64,000 bases of DNA from Bolinopsis microptera. Lineage: Eukaryota; Ctenophora; Tentaculata; Lobata; Bolinopsidae. Location of the stretch: the NCBI RefSeq assembly GCF_026151205.1, contig NC_087077.1:12808983-12872982 (forward strand). Reading direction: 5' to 3'. Below are positions 11,221 to 21,518 of this stretch, piece after piece. Numbering within the stretch: position 1 is the first letter of the stretch; the number at the start of each line of letters is the position of its first letter. The position numbers were made by a program, and so were the translations under genes. The notes below the pieces were generated by a model that made no database searches, was not told the origin of the DNA, and was given only the letters and a program-made list of their open reading frames with translations.

Positions 11221-14200
11221 TCACTGCACACTCTCTGAGCAACTAGTGTGATTGGTATCTGACTCACTGGCTGTCCTTCCGTAATTATTACTCGTCAGCA
11301 CAAGTCTATCATTACTGTCCTCACCCCCGGGTGCTATAAAATTGTCCCTCAGGGGCACATGTTCAGGCTTGTTGAGGAGGTCCCCGGAGGTCCAGTCCCC
11401 CCCTCTACTTGGAGTAGCAGGTTTAACTAGTGGCCGGATAGTGGTGTTGAGGGAATTAGTAGAGTTTCCAGACGTCCTGCTGGCGAATTTGAACCGTGCG
11501 AAAGAGACTGGCTGTTTGGGCACTCTGCACAGGAATATCTCCGCAAAACGCTTTCTGAGTTAGTTTTAGGTTAGGTTGAGCTTTATTCTAATTCTGGGTT
11601 CATTCACATATTACTTAATCTAGCTAAATAGGGAAGGTGGTGGTTTGGAAATGATACGCTAATATAATTTCTGTTCAATAGCTATGAATAAAGTGATTGC
11701 AAACATGAACAGTGAACTGAATTAGGGGTCTGAAATGGCCAAAATCCAGCTTACGCAATATGTGAACGATCCTGAATTTATTCTTAAAGGCACTTGAAAT
11801 TTGAGGTCCTTATCTAATTTAGTTTGTAATAATTGTATAAAAATATAAAGGACCATAAATACTACTGTCAGTGCGAGGCGTTTGCTTCCTGAATCTTGGT
11901 AATATAGGGCCGATTCGAGGGGGCATGTTTCATACATATATTCGATTTTTAACAGAGTCTGCCAGGATACCTAGAAGTTCTCATAATCATAGTTTGATCA
12001 TTAGAGTTAGACCACCTCCGATAGCACTGATAGAACATTGACTAAATCCCAAACATTGATTGCTTCTCAAGTTCATGTCAAAGATGTCAAAGTTCATGTC
12101 TAAAGTTCGCGTCAAAGTCGTGTCAAAGTTCATGTCCAATCTAAGTACTTTCAAAAGTGCATGTCAAATGTCTCCCACAGCTAGTTGCATACCTGGTCAG
12201 CTAGTTGCATACCTGGTCTCCTTATTGGCGTAGATATAGATGTAAGGATTAAGAGCTGAGTTGAGGAAGATACACAACGCCTGAGTGATTTGTAAGTTTT
12301 AGAGGTTAACTATATTTAGAGAGCGTAACACTGTAATAGAAGAATGCTACTTGGGTTCATCTCTATAGTTTTTATGTGAGATCGACTTTTATATTATTTA
12401 ACTGTTGAAGTTAACTTTACCATAACTTCCCGAAATATGAAAACAATGTACAAAAAATAAGTGTAATTTCTATAAATCTCAATAGCCTTTTTACTCAAAA
12501 ACAAACTTATATGTAGCATATAGATTATCCATAGTCAATAAATTAAACGGTAAAATTATGCAATACCAGAAGCAGAAGTATGTTAAGTATTTGAGCAGAA
12601 GTATGTAAAATATCCGAGCAAGCTAGAAGTATGTAAAGTATTAAAGTATTAAGAACCTGAAGTATGTGAAGGCCGTCATGGTAAGGTTTCTGTGTGATGA
12701 TCCCGTACATAGTTAGGATGATTTGGGGGGCCCAGCACAGGACGAATATACCAACTACCAGCGTCACCGTTGTAAACGCCTAGAGTATAAAGTGATGTTT
12801 AAGAAACTCCGTCCTGGACCTGCTTAAATGTATATTTTTTTTTATCGTATTTTATCGTATTCCAATTTCTGATCGACTTTCATGATATTCTCTAATCATG
12901 ACCTTTTTATAAATTTTTGAATCTCTTTGACTGAGTATTATGATTGATTTTATCTGACTAATTTATTTCTTTTTTGTAGGCTCTAGCGATGTAATAAACG
13001 AAGTTTCCAAGCCAAATTTGTGTGTTTCCCTTCGTGTCCAAAATCAATCATAAATGTATATCTATAATCTGATAATCACCTTTGACATGTAGATTGCAGA
13101 TGGGCAATATTACATAACAAAATGTGGTACGACAGGTTGTTGCTTCAGAAATCAGAAACTTTCAAAGTTCAAACAATGTTTTGTTAATCGTCAGCTATAA
13201 CACGCAGACAATTAACTGTTTACTTGAGGTGTATTGACCTTCAGTTCGCCCCTTATCGTTCTGGAGATTCTCCTGCTCGAATTAGTTCTCTTCATACCAC
13301 GTTTCTGCATCATACCATCGTTCTGGAGCAACCTGGCATGATATCGTGGGGAATGTCTACTTCGGTGCCTCAGCAAACTGAATTTAGAGATATCCAAAAG
13401 ATTGTTAGTACTTTGATGAAAGCTGTGTTATTATTCGTTTGAAGGAAGATTATAATTTACTGAGGAAACTGCGAGACGCGAGCCAGCTTATGATATTCGT
13501 CACCTATTGTTAAAATTCTGAATCTCATACCGAAAAGAAATGGTGCATGCCAGTGAAACATATCCCCTACACATACTGGGCACGCTCAGCCTGTCATTCC
13601 GAATCTCTATGTTTATGAACATAATAGCCTGGGGTACCCAGGTAACCCTACACTAAAGAAATAGCCCTACCTGACAGATACCCTGTAGAGAGCGATATTG
13701 AGGATACACACGATCACCAGAGGTAGGATTACGAACAGGGATACAGTTAGCATGGAGTAAATGTTAGCTGCTCTGTCTGCATCGTACGAGACAAACCTCA
13801 CTCTGGTCAGGGGAAATGTGGGTTAGGTTTGGGCGCTTTTTTAGGTACCAAATTAAGCTCCTCATTTGCCAGACGCTTTACAAATTAAGTTTTGCGGTCT
13901 TGGAAGTTAAAATCGGTTTTAATAATCGACGGAAACGCTCTTATAGAGTTATAGAATGCGAATATGACAAATCATCGAGATTTTCAATAACAATAATTAA
14001 TGTTGGTTAAATGGCAAATGTGAGTGTCACAACATTTTCTAAATCTGAAATCAACATTTTTACCTGCAGAAAGCGCGAGTAGGGTTGTACTCGTAGGTGG
14101 AAACTCCGACTAAAGGAGGTATCGGCACTACCAGAGAGAATATCCAAACAAATAGCGCCATTATTCGGGCAGGTCTGTGGGAAAAGCTCATATCAGCATC

Positions 14201-17200
14201 ATTACTTCGTCAAATTTGCAGAACTTTTGAAAACTACGGTTTCGTTCAAATGATTTCAAGGCCCACCAGAATTACAGACCACAGTGCAACACTCATAGAC
14301 CACGTGTATTCTAATGACATCAAGAACACGGCAAGTTGTCAGGTGCTTACTCTACACGTATCAGACCACCTAGCCACCCTTACTACGCTTCTACTTGGGG
14401 ACAGAGAGGGGCCATGCGGGAGGGTTACAAGTAAAAAACCAAGTATCAAACAGGCACGGAGATTTGGCGAAGCTAACAATGCTAAATTTCAAAGTTTGAT
14501 CGAAAGTGAGGACTGGAGTGAAGTGAGTTTACACGAAAATTGTGAAGTACAGTACGAAAAATTTTGTGAGATTTACACCAAACATTATGTTGAGGCATAC
14601 CCCTTGAACAAATCCAGGCCGCGGCGTAAAAATGAACGAAGAGATCCAAAACCTTGGATTCTTCCCTGGCTAGAGGATGCGTGTGCGCGAAGGCATAAGC
14701 TCCACCACCTAAAAACCACAACTTCAACCAAGGCCAATGATGAAGCGTATGAAAAAATTGATAAATTCTGCAACAAGCACATTGACTTAGCTAAAGCAAA
14801 ATATTATAAGAAATTTTTTGACGAGCATTGTGAGAACTCTAAAAAGCAATGGCAAATGATTAACACGCTGTTGAACAGGAAGTTGAAAGAAAAAAATTCT
14901 ATAAAACTGAAAGGCGACGACGGATCTATTATCAGCAATGGCACCGATGTTGCAGCAAAATTTAACAACTACTTCTCAAATATAGCTTCAAACATTAAAG
15001 CACAGATCAGTGCTAGACAAACTTTTGATCCTGGGGGTTTTAGTAGATATCTTAGGAACCCAACATCGAATTCGATGTATCTTAGGCCGGTAACACCAAC
15101 TGAGGTGAGTGAGGTGATTCTAAAATTTAAGAATAAGTCAACACTGGATACCAAAATTGGGCCGATGAAAGTCGCAAACCATGATAGCAAGTTCACCGGT
15201 GTGATTTCTACTATCATAAACTCATCATTTACACAGGGCATATTTCCAACTGCTCTTAAAACTGCACGCGTAATCCCTATCCACAAGGGAGGTAGTAAGA
15301 CAGATGTCACTAACTATAGACCCATATCTCTTCTTAGCTCATTCTCAAAAATTTACGAAAAGTTAATGCACACTAGAGTCCTTGAATTTCTTGATAAAAA
15401 CGGCTCTCTGTTCGAAAGCCAATACGGCTTTAGACCGGGGATGTCATGCGAGCATGCTCTTCTTAATGCACAGAACTCTATCCTTCATTACCTTGGCAGG
15501 AAACAAATTGCGGTGCTCCTACTGTTAGACTACTCCAAAGCTTTCGACCTACTTGAACACAAAATTCTGCTTAAAAAACTGGAACACTACGGAATTAGAG
15601 GTATAGCACTAAGCTGGTTCGACTCCTATCTTCACGATCGTCATCAGTTCGTCACAGTCAACGGGGTTGATTCCAGTCCCAAGACGATCAATTATGGTAT
15701 TCCTCAAGGCTCTATTCTGGGCCCCCTACTCTTCGTCATCTATATAAACGACCTCCCCGGAATCTCAGACCTGGCCAAGTTCATACTTTACGCCGATGAT
15801 GCAAATATTATAGTCACGGGCCATAACGAGGAAGAAATTCAAAGTAAGCTCTCCATGATTGCAACACTTCTAGTGAATTGGGTAAGTAGCAACGGGCTTT
15901 CTTTAAACCTGAAGAAGACCCACTATATGGTCTTCAGTAACCGTAAAGTAGATTATTCCAAAATAAGTCTCAACATATCTGGAACAAACATTGAACGGGT
16001 TACTGAGGCACGGTTTCTGGGTGTTATAATTGATGAGAAACTAACATGGTGTAAACATATCACAGCGGTAAGATTAAAAATGAGTAGGTACATAGGCATC
16101 ATGTTCAAATTAAAACGACATCTGCCCCTAAAAGTGCGACTACAACTCTACCATAGTTTTATTGAGGCACATGTTAACTACTGCTCGTTAGCCTGGGGAT
16201 TCGCGGCAAAATGTCACATTGAGACATTATTCCGTAGACAAAAGCAAGGAATGCGGATGGTTATGCCAGGATATGTAAATTACTTTTACAAAGACGGCAA
16301 ATTGCCAGCTCACACCAGAGAAGCATTCTGCAAATTTGAGATTTTGACAATACACGGCATCATCGTAAAGAATGCGCTTACATTAATGCACCGCATGAAG
16401 CACTTTCCTAACACAGTACCTGTATCAATTAGAAATTTGTTTCCAGATAACATACCCACGCATGGTTCAAATCATGAGAACAGTAGCGAATGGCTAGATA
16501 CGTACAATAACCGATGTTTCAAAGCATCCATATTTTTTAAAGGACCTTTACTAGCTCTAACAGACACCAACAAGAACATCACGTCCCTACCTAGCTTATT
16601 TTCAATAAATATTTACAAATCGAACGCAAAACGCGTGCTTCTTGAGCAACAGTCAAACTCAACACTAGCTAACTCAGAGGACAGCTGGCCAGCATTTCTG
16701 CTACACAACGTACCTGGTTTGAGGAAGTCCAATAGATGAGGGATGATTGAGTAATACAGCGACCAATAATCGCTAAATCATGACATCATATCATAACATA
16801 ACATAACATAGGACGACAGCAAACACACAATAAACGAGCAGTAATAAACAACGTTCGCTTAATGGACTGACATATTTCAGCATATTTTTCACTGCCAAAG
16901 CGCTGATAACAGCAAGCCTTACCCCACTCCGCGCGGCTTTTTAATGCACTAAATCTTAAAGATAATTCTCGCGATAAAATTTTCATCGTCACGCTTGAAA
17001 ATTTCTAGAAATTAGAATAGCCGTATATTATAACAAACTATAGCAAGCAGAATTAAAAGATAAAAGGTTCTGGGACTTGAGTGGTACAAATAAAATGAAA
17101 GGCATGCTAATCATGCTCACGTACTGTAATGTGTCGAGAGTTTTTTTAATTTTTACTATTTGACAAAATAATTGATCTTTTTAGTGTGAGTGTGATTTCA

Positions 17201-20200
17201 ACTTTGAGTTTGAAAATATTTTGAAACGACTTTCGATATTATTGATTATTATATTTAATAAACTGTCTCAAAGCCCTTAGAGGTGGCTCTATACGGGTCT
17301 TTACAACAAACAACAGAATATTATATGTAGCTACAGAAGCTCAGTAAGAAACCACTATTGTAAACATCTGAAAAGATAGCCACAATCTTGTTGGGGCACC
17401 GGCCCGAAGTACCAGCCAATGTTTACTCAAAAATATATACGGGTATATGGCCCCCAGAATATAGGTGGCCCCCAAAATATAGGTCATGTTAGTGGATACA
17501 GTTCTAACCAAGATAAGCGATACTAATGGGATCTGTTACTGCTAGGTTGGAGTAAAACATGTAACTAATGTTTCTGGATAAAAATTTTGGACCTACATGA
17601 GGTATTTTGGTATATTTGGTCATGACAGCGAAAAATTTAAACGATGTTGTCATTTTCTAGAGGGGTAAATATGGCGAAAAATTGTCATGACAAAAATCTG
17701 TCCAACACATGCCATTAAGACTACTGGTATGAGTATAAGTATTATTTTAAGCTATCTTTTCATCGAGACATCTGCAAACTGACAATTTGGAAAAAAGTTA
17801 TGGCCATCACAATTTTACGGGCCCCCAGAATATAGGTCCATACGACCCCCAGAATATAGGTTGGTCAAAAACCCTGAACATGCCCAAAACCATGCTGTGG
17901 GATGCTCTACTTGTAGCTACTAGTCTCCTGAACCCACATATCAAGTTTTATCAAAATTGGATAAAAATTGGCCGAGTTATGGGATAAAAACAAAAACCAT
18001 ATGCCCATATTTGGGCATACGCACCTAATTTGATCGATTTTGGTCCATAAATTGGTCAAATATCAATATTTTTGAATGAAACCAACTTTATATGGAAGGT
18101 AAGCATATATTACACATTCTCTATGATTATCAGCTCAATATCTACCTAACTGTGGATTCTGTGTTCAAATAATCGCAAAAAATGAACAAAATCGCCCATA
18201 TCTCAAACTGACTTAGCTCAAAACAATAGAACTCAATAGGTTTTCAATATTTTCACATGAAATTTTCAGAATCAACGTAGAATTATCTCATGACCCTAAG
18301 TTTTGGGACAGAATTTTGAGTTAGGCCTTTAAAAAAATTTGGCGGCCAAAAATGTCTGATTTACAGTCATTGAGGTGCACATTGTATTGATACAGATAAA
18401 AACAGCCCCCTCAATCATATCTAGGGACACTCCTTCAATCTTATTTAAGTATTTAGTTAAGATCCCTACTAAATGAGTGCATGAATGCTTTTTAACTAGT
18501 AAAATTAAAGATTTTACTCATTACGGGTATATGGCCCCCAGAATATAGGTTTAAAAAAAAAAATAGCGACCAAGATTCTGCATTTTCTCTGTCACCCTGA
18601 GCATTAAGGAATGTGGGGTAGTGATGAGAAACAGTTAAAGAACATATGCTGAAGAGATGGCATCATCAAAATGTATGAAGGTGGAGTATTTGAGGACGAT
18701 TTTTGCATACCTATATTCTGGGGGCCGTAGTTTTTGATTTTTTGCTATTAAGTATACTCTAAACCATTTCAATTTAGTATCTGGAGCCATTGGCATCATC
18801 AATACAGTCTCAGCAACATATTCTGACTGCATATAACTGTCTGTGACAATTTTAGAACAACTTAGGAACAGATGTTTGGACCTATATTCTGGGGGCCCTG
18901 TTAAAAAATGGTATTTTTACAGGTGAAAAAAAAAGTACACTTAAAAACCTAATAATTATTTTCAACTACCCAAGAAACATTTAAAGGGTTATTATGTACA
19001 TATTTACAGCCCTAAACATGCTTAGAAGTAGTTTTAACACCTGTTTCTAAGTGCTCAAAAAACGACCTATATTCTGGGGGCCATATACCCGTATAGTAAG
19101 TATTACTATTATTTATAGATTGAAAGTCAAAAATCGCACAAGATTAGATAATGTTGAAACTATTAAAATGGAGCTTATTTAACAAGCAAAGTTTAAAGTT
19201 GCCTTTAGGATTGTAATGTTGAACTGACCCTGTTTTAATGATCCTCCTGAGGGGTGAAAGGACTACAGTAGCCCGGTGGAAGGAGATAAGCAGGATAGTG
19301 AGAATGGAGGCTGTAGCCATCCACGTGAAGATAAAACCCTGAGGAGATGTTGTTACCAGAGAGCTAGAGGGTGTTGTTACTAGAGGGTGTTACTAGAGGG
19401 TGTTACTAGAAGGTGTTACTAGAGGGTATTACTAGAGGGTATTACTAGAGGGTATTACTATAGGGTGTTGCTAGAAGGTGTTGCTAGAAGATGTTGCTAG
19501 AGGATGTTACTAGAGGGTGTTACTAGAGGGCGTTACTAGAAGGTGTTGCTAGAAGGTGTTGCTAGAATATGTTACTAGAGGATGATACTAGATCGAGGGT
19601 GTTACTAGAGGGCGTTACTAGAAGGTGTAACTAGGTGTTACTAGAGTGTGTTACTAAAGGGTGTCAATAGAGGGTGTTACTAGAAGATGTTGCTAGAGGG
19701 TGTTACTAGAGGGTGTTACTAGAGGGTGTTACTAGAGGGTGTTACTAGAGGGTGTTACTAGAAGATGTTGCTAGAGGGTGTTACTAGAGGGTGTTACTAG
19801 AGGGTGTTACTAGAGGGTGTTACTAGAGGGTGTTACTAGAAGATGTTACTAGAGGATGTTACTAGAGGGTGTTACTAGAGGGTGTTACTAGAGGATGTTG
19901 CTAGAAGATGTTGCTAGAGGATGTTACTAGAGGGTGTTACTAGAGGGCGTTACTAGAAGGTGTTGGTAGAAGGTGTTGCTAGAATATGTTACTAGAGGAT
20001 GATACTATATCGAGGGTGTTACTAGAGGGCGTTACTAGAAGGTGTAACTAGGTGTTACTAGAGTGTGTTACTAAAGGGTGTCAATAGAGGGTGTTACTAG
20101 AAGATGTTGCTAGAGGGTGTTACTAGAGGGTGTTACTAGAGGGTGTTACTAGAGGGTGTTACTAGAGGGTGTTACTAGAGGGTGTTACTAGAAGATGTTA

Positions 20201-21518
20201 CTAGAGGATGTTACTAGAGGGTGTTACTAGAGGGTGTTACTAGAGGGTGTTGCTAGAATATGTTACTAGAGGATGATACTAGATCGAGGGTGTTACTAGA
20301 GGGCGTTACTAGAAGGTGTTACTAGGTGTTACTAGAGTGTGTTACTAAAGGGTGTCAACAGAGGGTGTCAACAGAGGGTGTTACTAGAGGGTGTTACTAG
20401 AGGGTGTTACTAGAGGGTGTTACTAGAGGGTGTTACTAGAGGGTGTTACTAGATGGTATTGCTAGAGGGTGTTACTAGGTGTTACTAGAGTGTGTTACTA
20501 GAGGGTGTCAATAGAGGGTGTTACTAGAAGATGTTGCTAGAGGGTGTTACTAGAGGGTGTTACTAGAGGGTGTCGTTATTACAGGGTACACTGAAAAAAC
20601 ACACACTCAGACAGGTTAGATTATGCTCAGATTAATTGAGGTCTAGGTGTAATGTGCTCAGATTAAATTGGCGTCTGAGCGAGATCACATGCTACATGTT
20701 TTTATACAGACATAAACTTGAAGTAAGCAGTCTTAACGTTCAAGGCCACAATTTTCTGATCGATCAGGTCCTATACGCCAATTTCATCTCACCAGGCTAG
20801 AAAATTAATAATATGTGTATTAGTATCATGGACACAATGTTTGCGAATGTGATTTTGTTTGAACATTACCTCCGGTTACCTACTGCATATAAATATAATA
20901 ATGAGATCTTAACAATGATATAAAGAGAACCTAATGTGAGCTAAATATTACTTAAATACAATAACCTAATAATAATATAACCTTAATAACGATAACGATA
21001 ACTCATTATAAATTATAATGTTCACACCAACTTATCCCCTCCAAAACTCACATTTATAGTGCACATAGTAGTGCCAAATACCCACTGTCCAGCTAGGAGA
21101 CTAGCAATAGAAAGTGGCATGACTCCCACAGCCACTGCTAAGTTTGCGAGGGTGAGGGAGAGGAGGAATATATAGGTAACCTGCTCGAGTTGTTGCGAGA
21201 TTAAAGTGTATTTCTGAAATGGAAACTAACTCGTCAGTTTTAACAGAGATTAATGTCGGTGTTATGATTACATGACACAAGATCTACACGAGATTTGTTA
21301 GCATAGGTACATGATCAGAATCAGACATATAAGCTATAACAACTTTAGTGTTATTAAGTCCTGACTCCAAACGTTACCTTGTATATCTTGAATGTAGCTT
21401 TCCACTTGAAGTAGATGACAATGATAGTAGAGTTTCCCACCAGTGCCAGGACCAGCAGTGCAGAATAAGCTATTGCAAGACCTAGTTTGTCTCCCAAGTT
21501 CCTTATATTTTCAGACAT
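11221..21518 (-). CDS. Class A (rhodopsin-like) G-protein-coupled receptor, nine exons
   Basis: Exons in transcript order: 21378-21518, 21052-21213, 19229-19338, 14064-14174, 13671-13802, 13239-13377, 12657-12779, 12213-12280, 11221-11554. All introns are GT-AG, phases agree at every junction, and the total is 439 codons plus TGA. Start: first in-frame ATG after a stop. TM1 has GNSTIIVIY; TM2 LTLANLAVA; TM3 opens after MCTIN and closes SFHRATVV; TM4 has LFVWIFSLVV; ECL2 supplies the partner cysteine (RAFCR); TM5 VILPLVIV; TM6 FVLCWAPQ; TM7 NSALNPYIYIY; helix 8 KRFAEIFLC. The third loop is basic and the tail rich in Ser/Thr. It sits in the plasma membrane and signals through G proteins by family knowledge; ligand unknown. 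Odd: Asp2.50 is Asn, DRY is HRA, residue 3.32 is Phe (not amine-type) and there is no TM7 lysine (not an opsin). The exon 7 donor GTTCTT is weak. Confidence 0.9.
13573..13645 (-). mobile_element. Ultra-short DNA transposon copy 2 (73 bp), receptor intron 5
   Basis: Reverse-orientation relative of the 897-977 element: ACTGGGCACGCTCAGCC on the left and GCCTGGGGTACCCAGGT on the right. CCCTACAC flanks it at 565-572 and 646-653 of the 13 kb block (13565-13572 and 13646-13653). It ends only 25 bp from the donor of the TM5 exon. Confidence 0.65.
14064..14174 (-). CDS. Receptor TM4 exon, overlapped antisense by a LINE-derived ORF
   Basis: This 111-nt exon follows CTTTTCCCACAG and ends TGCAG|GTAAAA, completing one split codon at each side. 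It encodes TM4 (conserved Trp in FVWIFSLVV, then PIPPLVG) and the start of extracellular loop 2 up to its cysteine. Its complement is open, so the LINE frame at 14187-16739 extends backwards through it to an ATG at 14097. Those 30 extra codons are shadow sequence. Only about 12 bp separate the exon edge from the first LINE-like codons. Confidence 0.88.
14187..16739 (+). CDS. LINE ORF2 fragment: endonuclease C-end plus reverse transcriptase
   Basis: Open for 850 codons to a TGA. Residues here count from 14187. The first about 75 residues are the end of an apurinic-like endonuclease (FVQMISRPTRIT, later VSDHLATL with the conserved SDH). The reverse transcriptase follows: NYRPISLLSSFSKIYEKLM near 375, LLDYSKAFDLLEH near 448, GIPQGSILGPLLF near 504 and YADD near 534. 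The C-terminal region (FLLHNVP) recurs in the second copy at 53 kb. The enzyme nicks DNA and copies its RNA in place, but this copy lacks most of the endonuclease and the promoter, so it is not autonomous. The long intact frame suggests a young insertion. Confidence 0.88.
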   Translation, partial: LISASLLRQICRTFENYGFVQMISRPTRITDHSATLIDHVYSNDIKNTASCQVLTLHVSDHLATLTTLLLGDREGPCGRVTSKKPSIKQARRFGEANNAKFQSLIESEDWSEVSLHENCEVQYEKFCEIYTKHYVEAYPLNKSRPRRKNERRDPKPWILPWLEDACARRHKLHHLKTTTSTKANDEAYEKIDKFCNKHIDLAKAKYYKKFFDEHCENSKKQWQMINTLLNRKLKEKNSIKLKGDDGSIISNGTDVAAKFNNYFSNIASNIKAQISARQTFDPGGFSRYLRNPTSNSMYLRPVTPTEVSEVILKFKNKSTLDTKIGPMKVANHDSKFTGVISTIINSSFTQGIFPTALKTARVIPIHKGGSKTDVTNYRPISLLSSFSKIYEKLMHTRVLEFLDKNGSLFESQYGFRPGMSCEHALLNAQNSILHYLGRKQIAVLLLLDYSKAFDLLEHKILLKKLEHYGIRGIALSWFDSYLHDRHQFVTVNGVDSSPKTINYGIPQGSILGPLLFVIYINDLPGISDLAKFILYADDANIIVTGHNEEEIQSKLSMIATLLVNWVSSNGLSLNLKKTHYMVFSNRKVDYSKISLNISGTNIERVTEARFLGVIIDEKLTWCKHITAVRLKMSRYIGIMFKLKRHLPLKVRLQLYHSFIEAHVNYCSLAWGFAAKCHIETLFRRQKQGMRMVMPGYVNYFYKDGKLPAHTREAFCKFEILTIHGIIVKNALTLMHRMKHFPNTVPVSIRNLFPDNIPTHGSNHENSSEWLDTYNNRCFKASIFFKGPLLALTDTNKNITSLPSLFSINIYKSNAKRVLLEQQSNSTLANSEDSWPAFLLHNVPGLRKSNR
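14187..16811 (+). mobile_element. 5'-truncated LINE (CR1/L2/Jockey-like group)
   Basis: The insertion carries the end of an endonuclease domain, a complete reverse transcriptase and a 3' tail ending in short CATAA-type repeats (about 16786-16811), typical of LINE 3' ends. It lies antisense in intron 3 of the receptor. The 5' boundary is placed where LINE-like residues begin, just beside the TM4 exon acceptor, and could be off by a few bases. No target duplication could be recognised. Confidence 0.8.
16812..17435. other. Receptor intron 3 sequence, nothing recognised
   Basis: Lies between the LINE tail and the inverted-repeat element. AT-rich, with no coding pattern on either strand. Confidence 0.5.
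17438..19093. mobile_element. 1.66-kb non-autonomous inverted-repeat element
   Basis: Perfect 28-bp termini start TACGGGTATATGGCCCCCAG and run on to ATATAGG; they are flanked by TA on both sides, which suggests a Tc1/mariner-like target. The core GGCCCCCAGAATATAGG occurs forward at 17449, 17467 (one mismatch), 17820, 17844 and 18533 and reversed at 18710, 18881 and 19066. The copy at 18522 repeats the whole terminus, so a 572-bp sub-element may be nested. No transposase ORF is present. It lies in intron 3 of the receptor, 136 bp from the TM3 exon. Confidence 0.8.
19364..20573. repeat. 13-bp minisatellite, about 93 units, receptor intron 2
   Basis: Unit GGTGTTACTAGAG and variants (GATGTT, GGCGTT, GTCAATAG). 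A longer pattern marked by GATGATACTAGATCGAGGG recurs near 19582, 20003 and 20265, showing higher-order duplication. The array stops 25 bp upstream of the TM3 exon acceptor, so it forms the 3' end of that intron. On the gene's strand each unit reads CTAGTAACACCCT. Confidence 0.93.
20580..21051. other. Receptor intron 2, remainder
   Basis: Unique-looking AT-rich intron sequence between the minisatellite and the donor GTGAGT of the TM2 exon. No other feature seen. Confidence 0.5.

Noticed and set aside
14097-14186. First 30 codons of the long + strand ORF as part of the LINE protein
   Set aside because: They are the exact complement of the receptor's TM4 exon, which has correct splice sites and phase; LINE-like residues begin after them.
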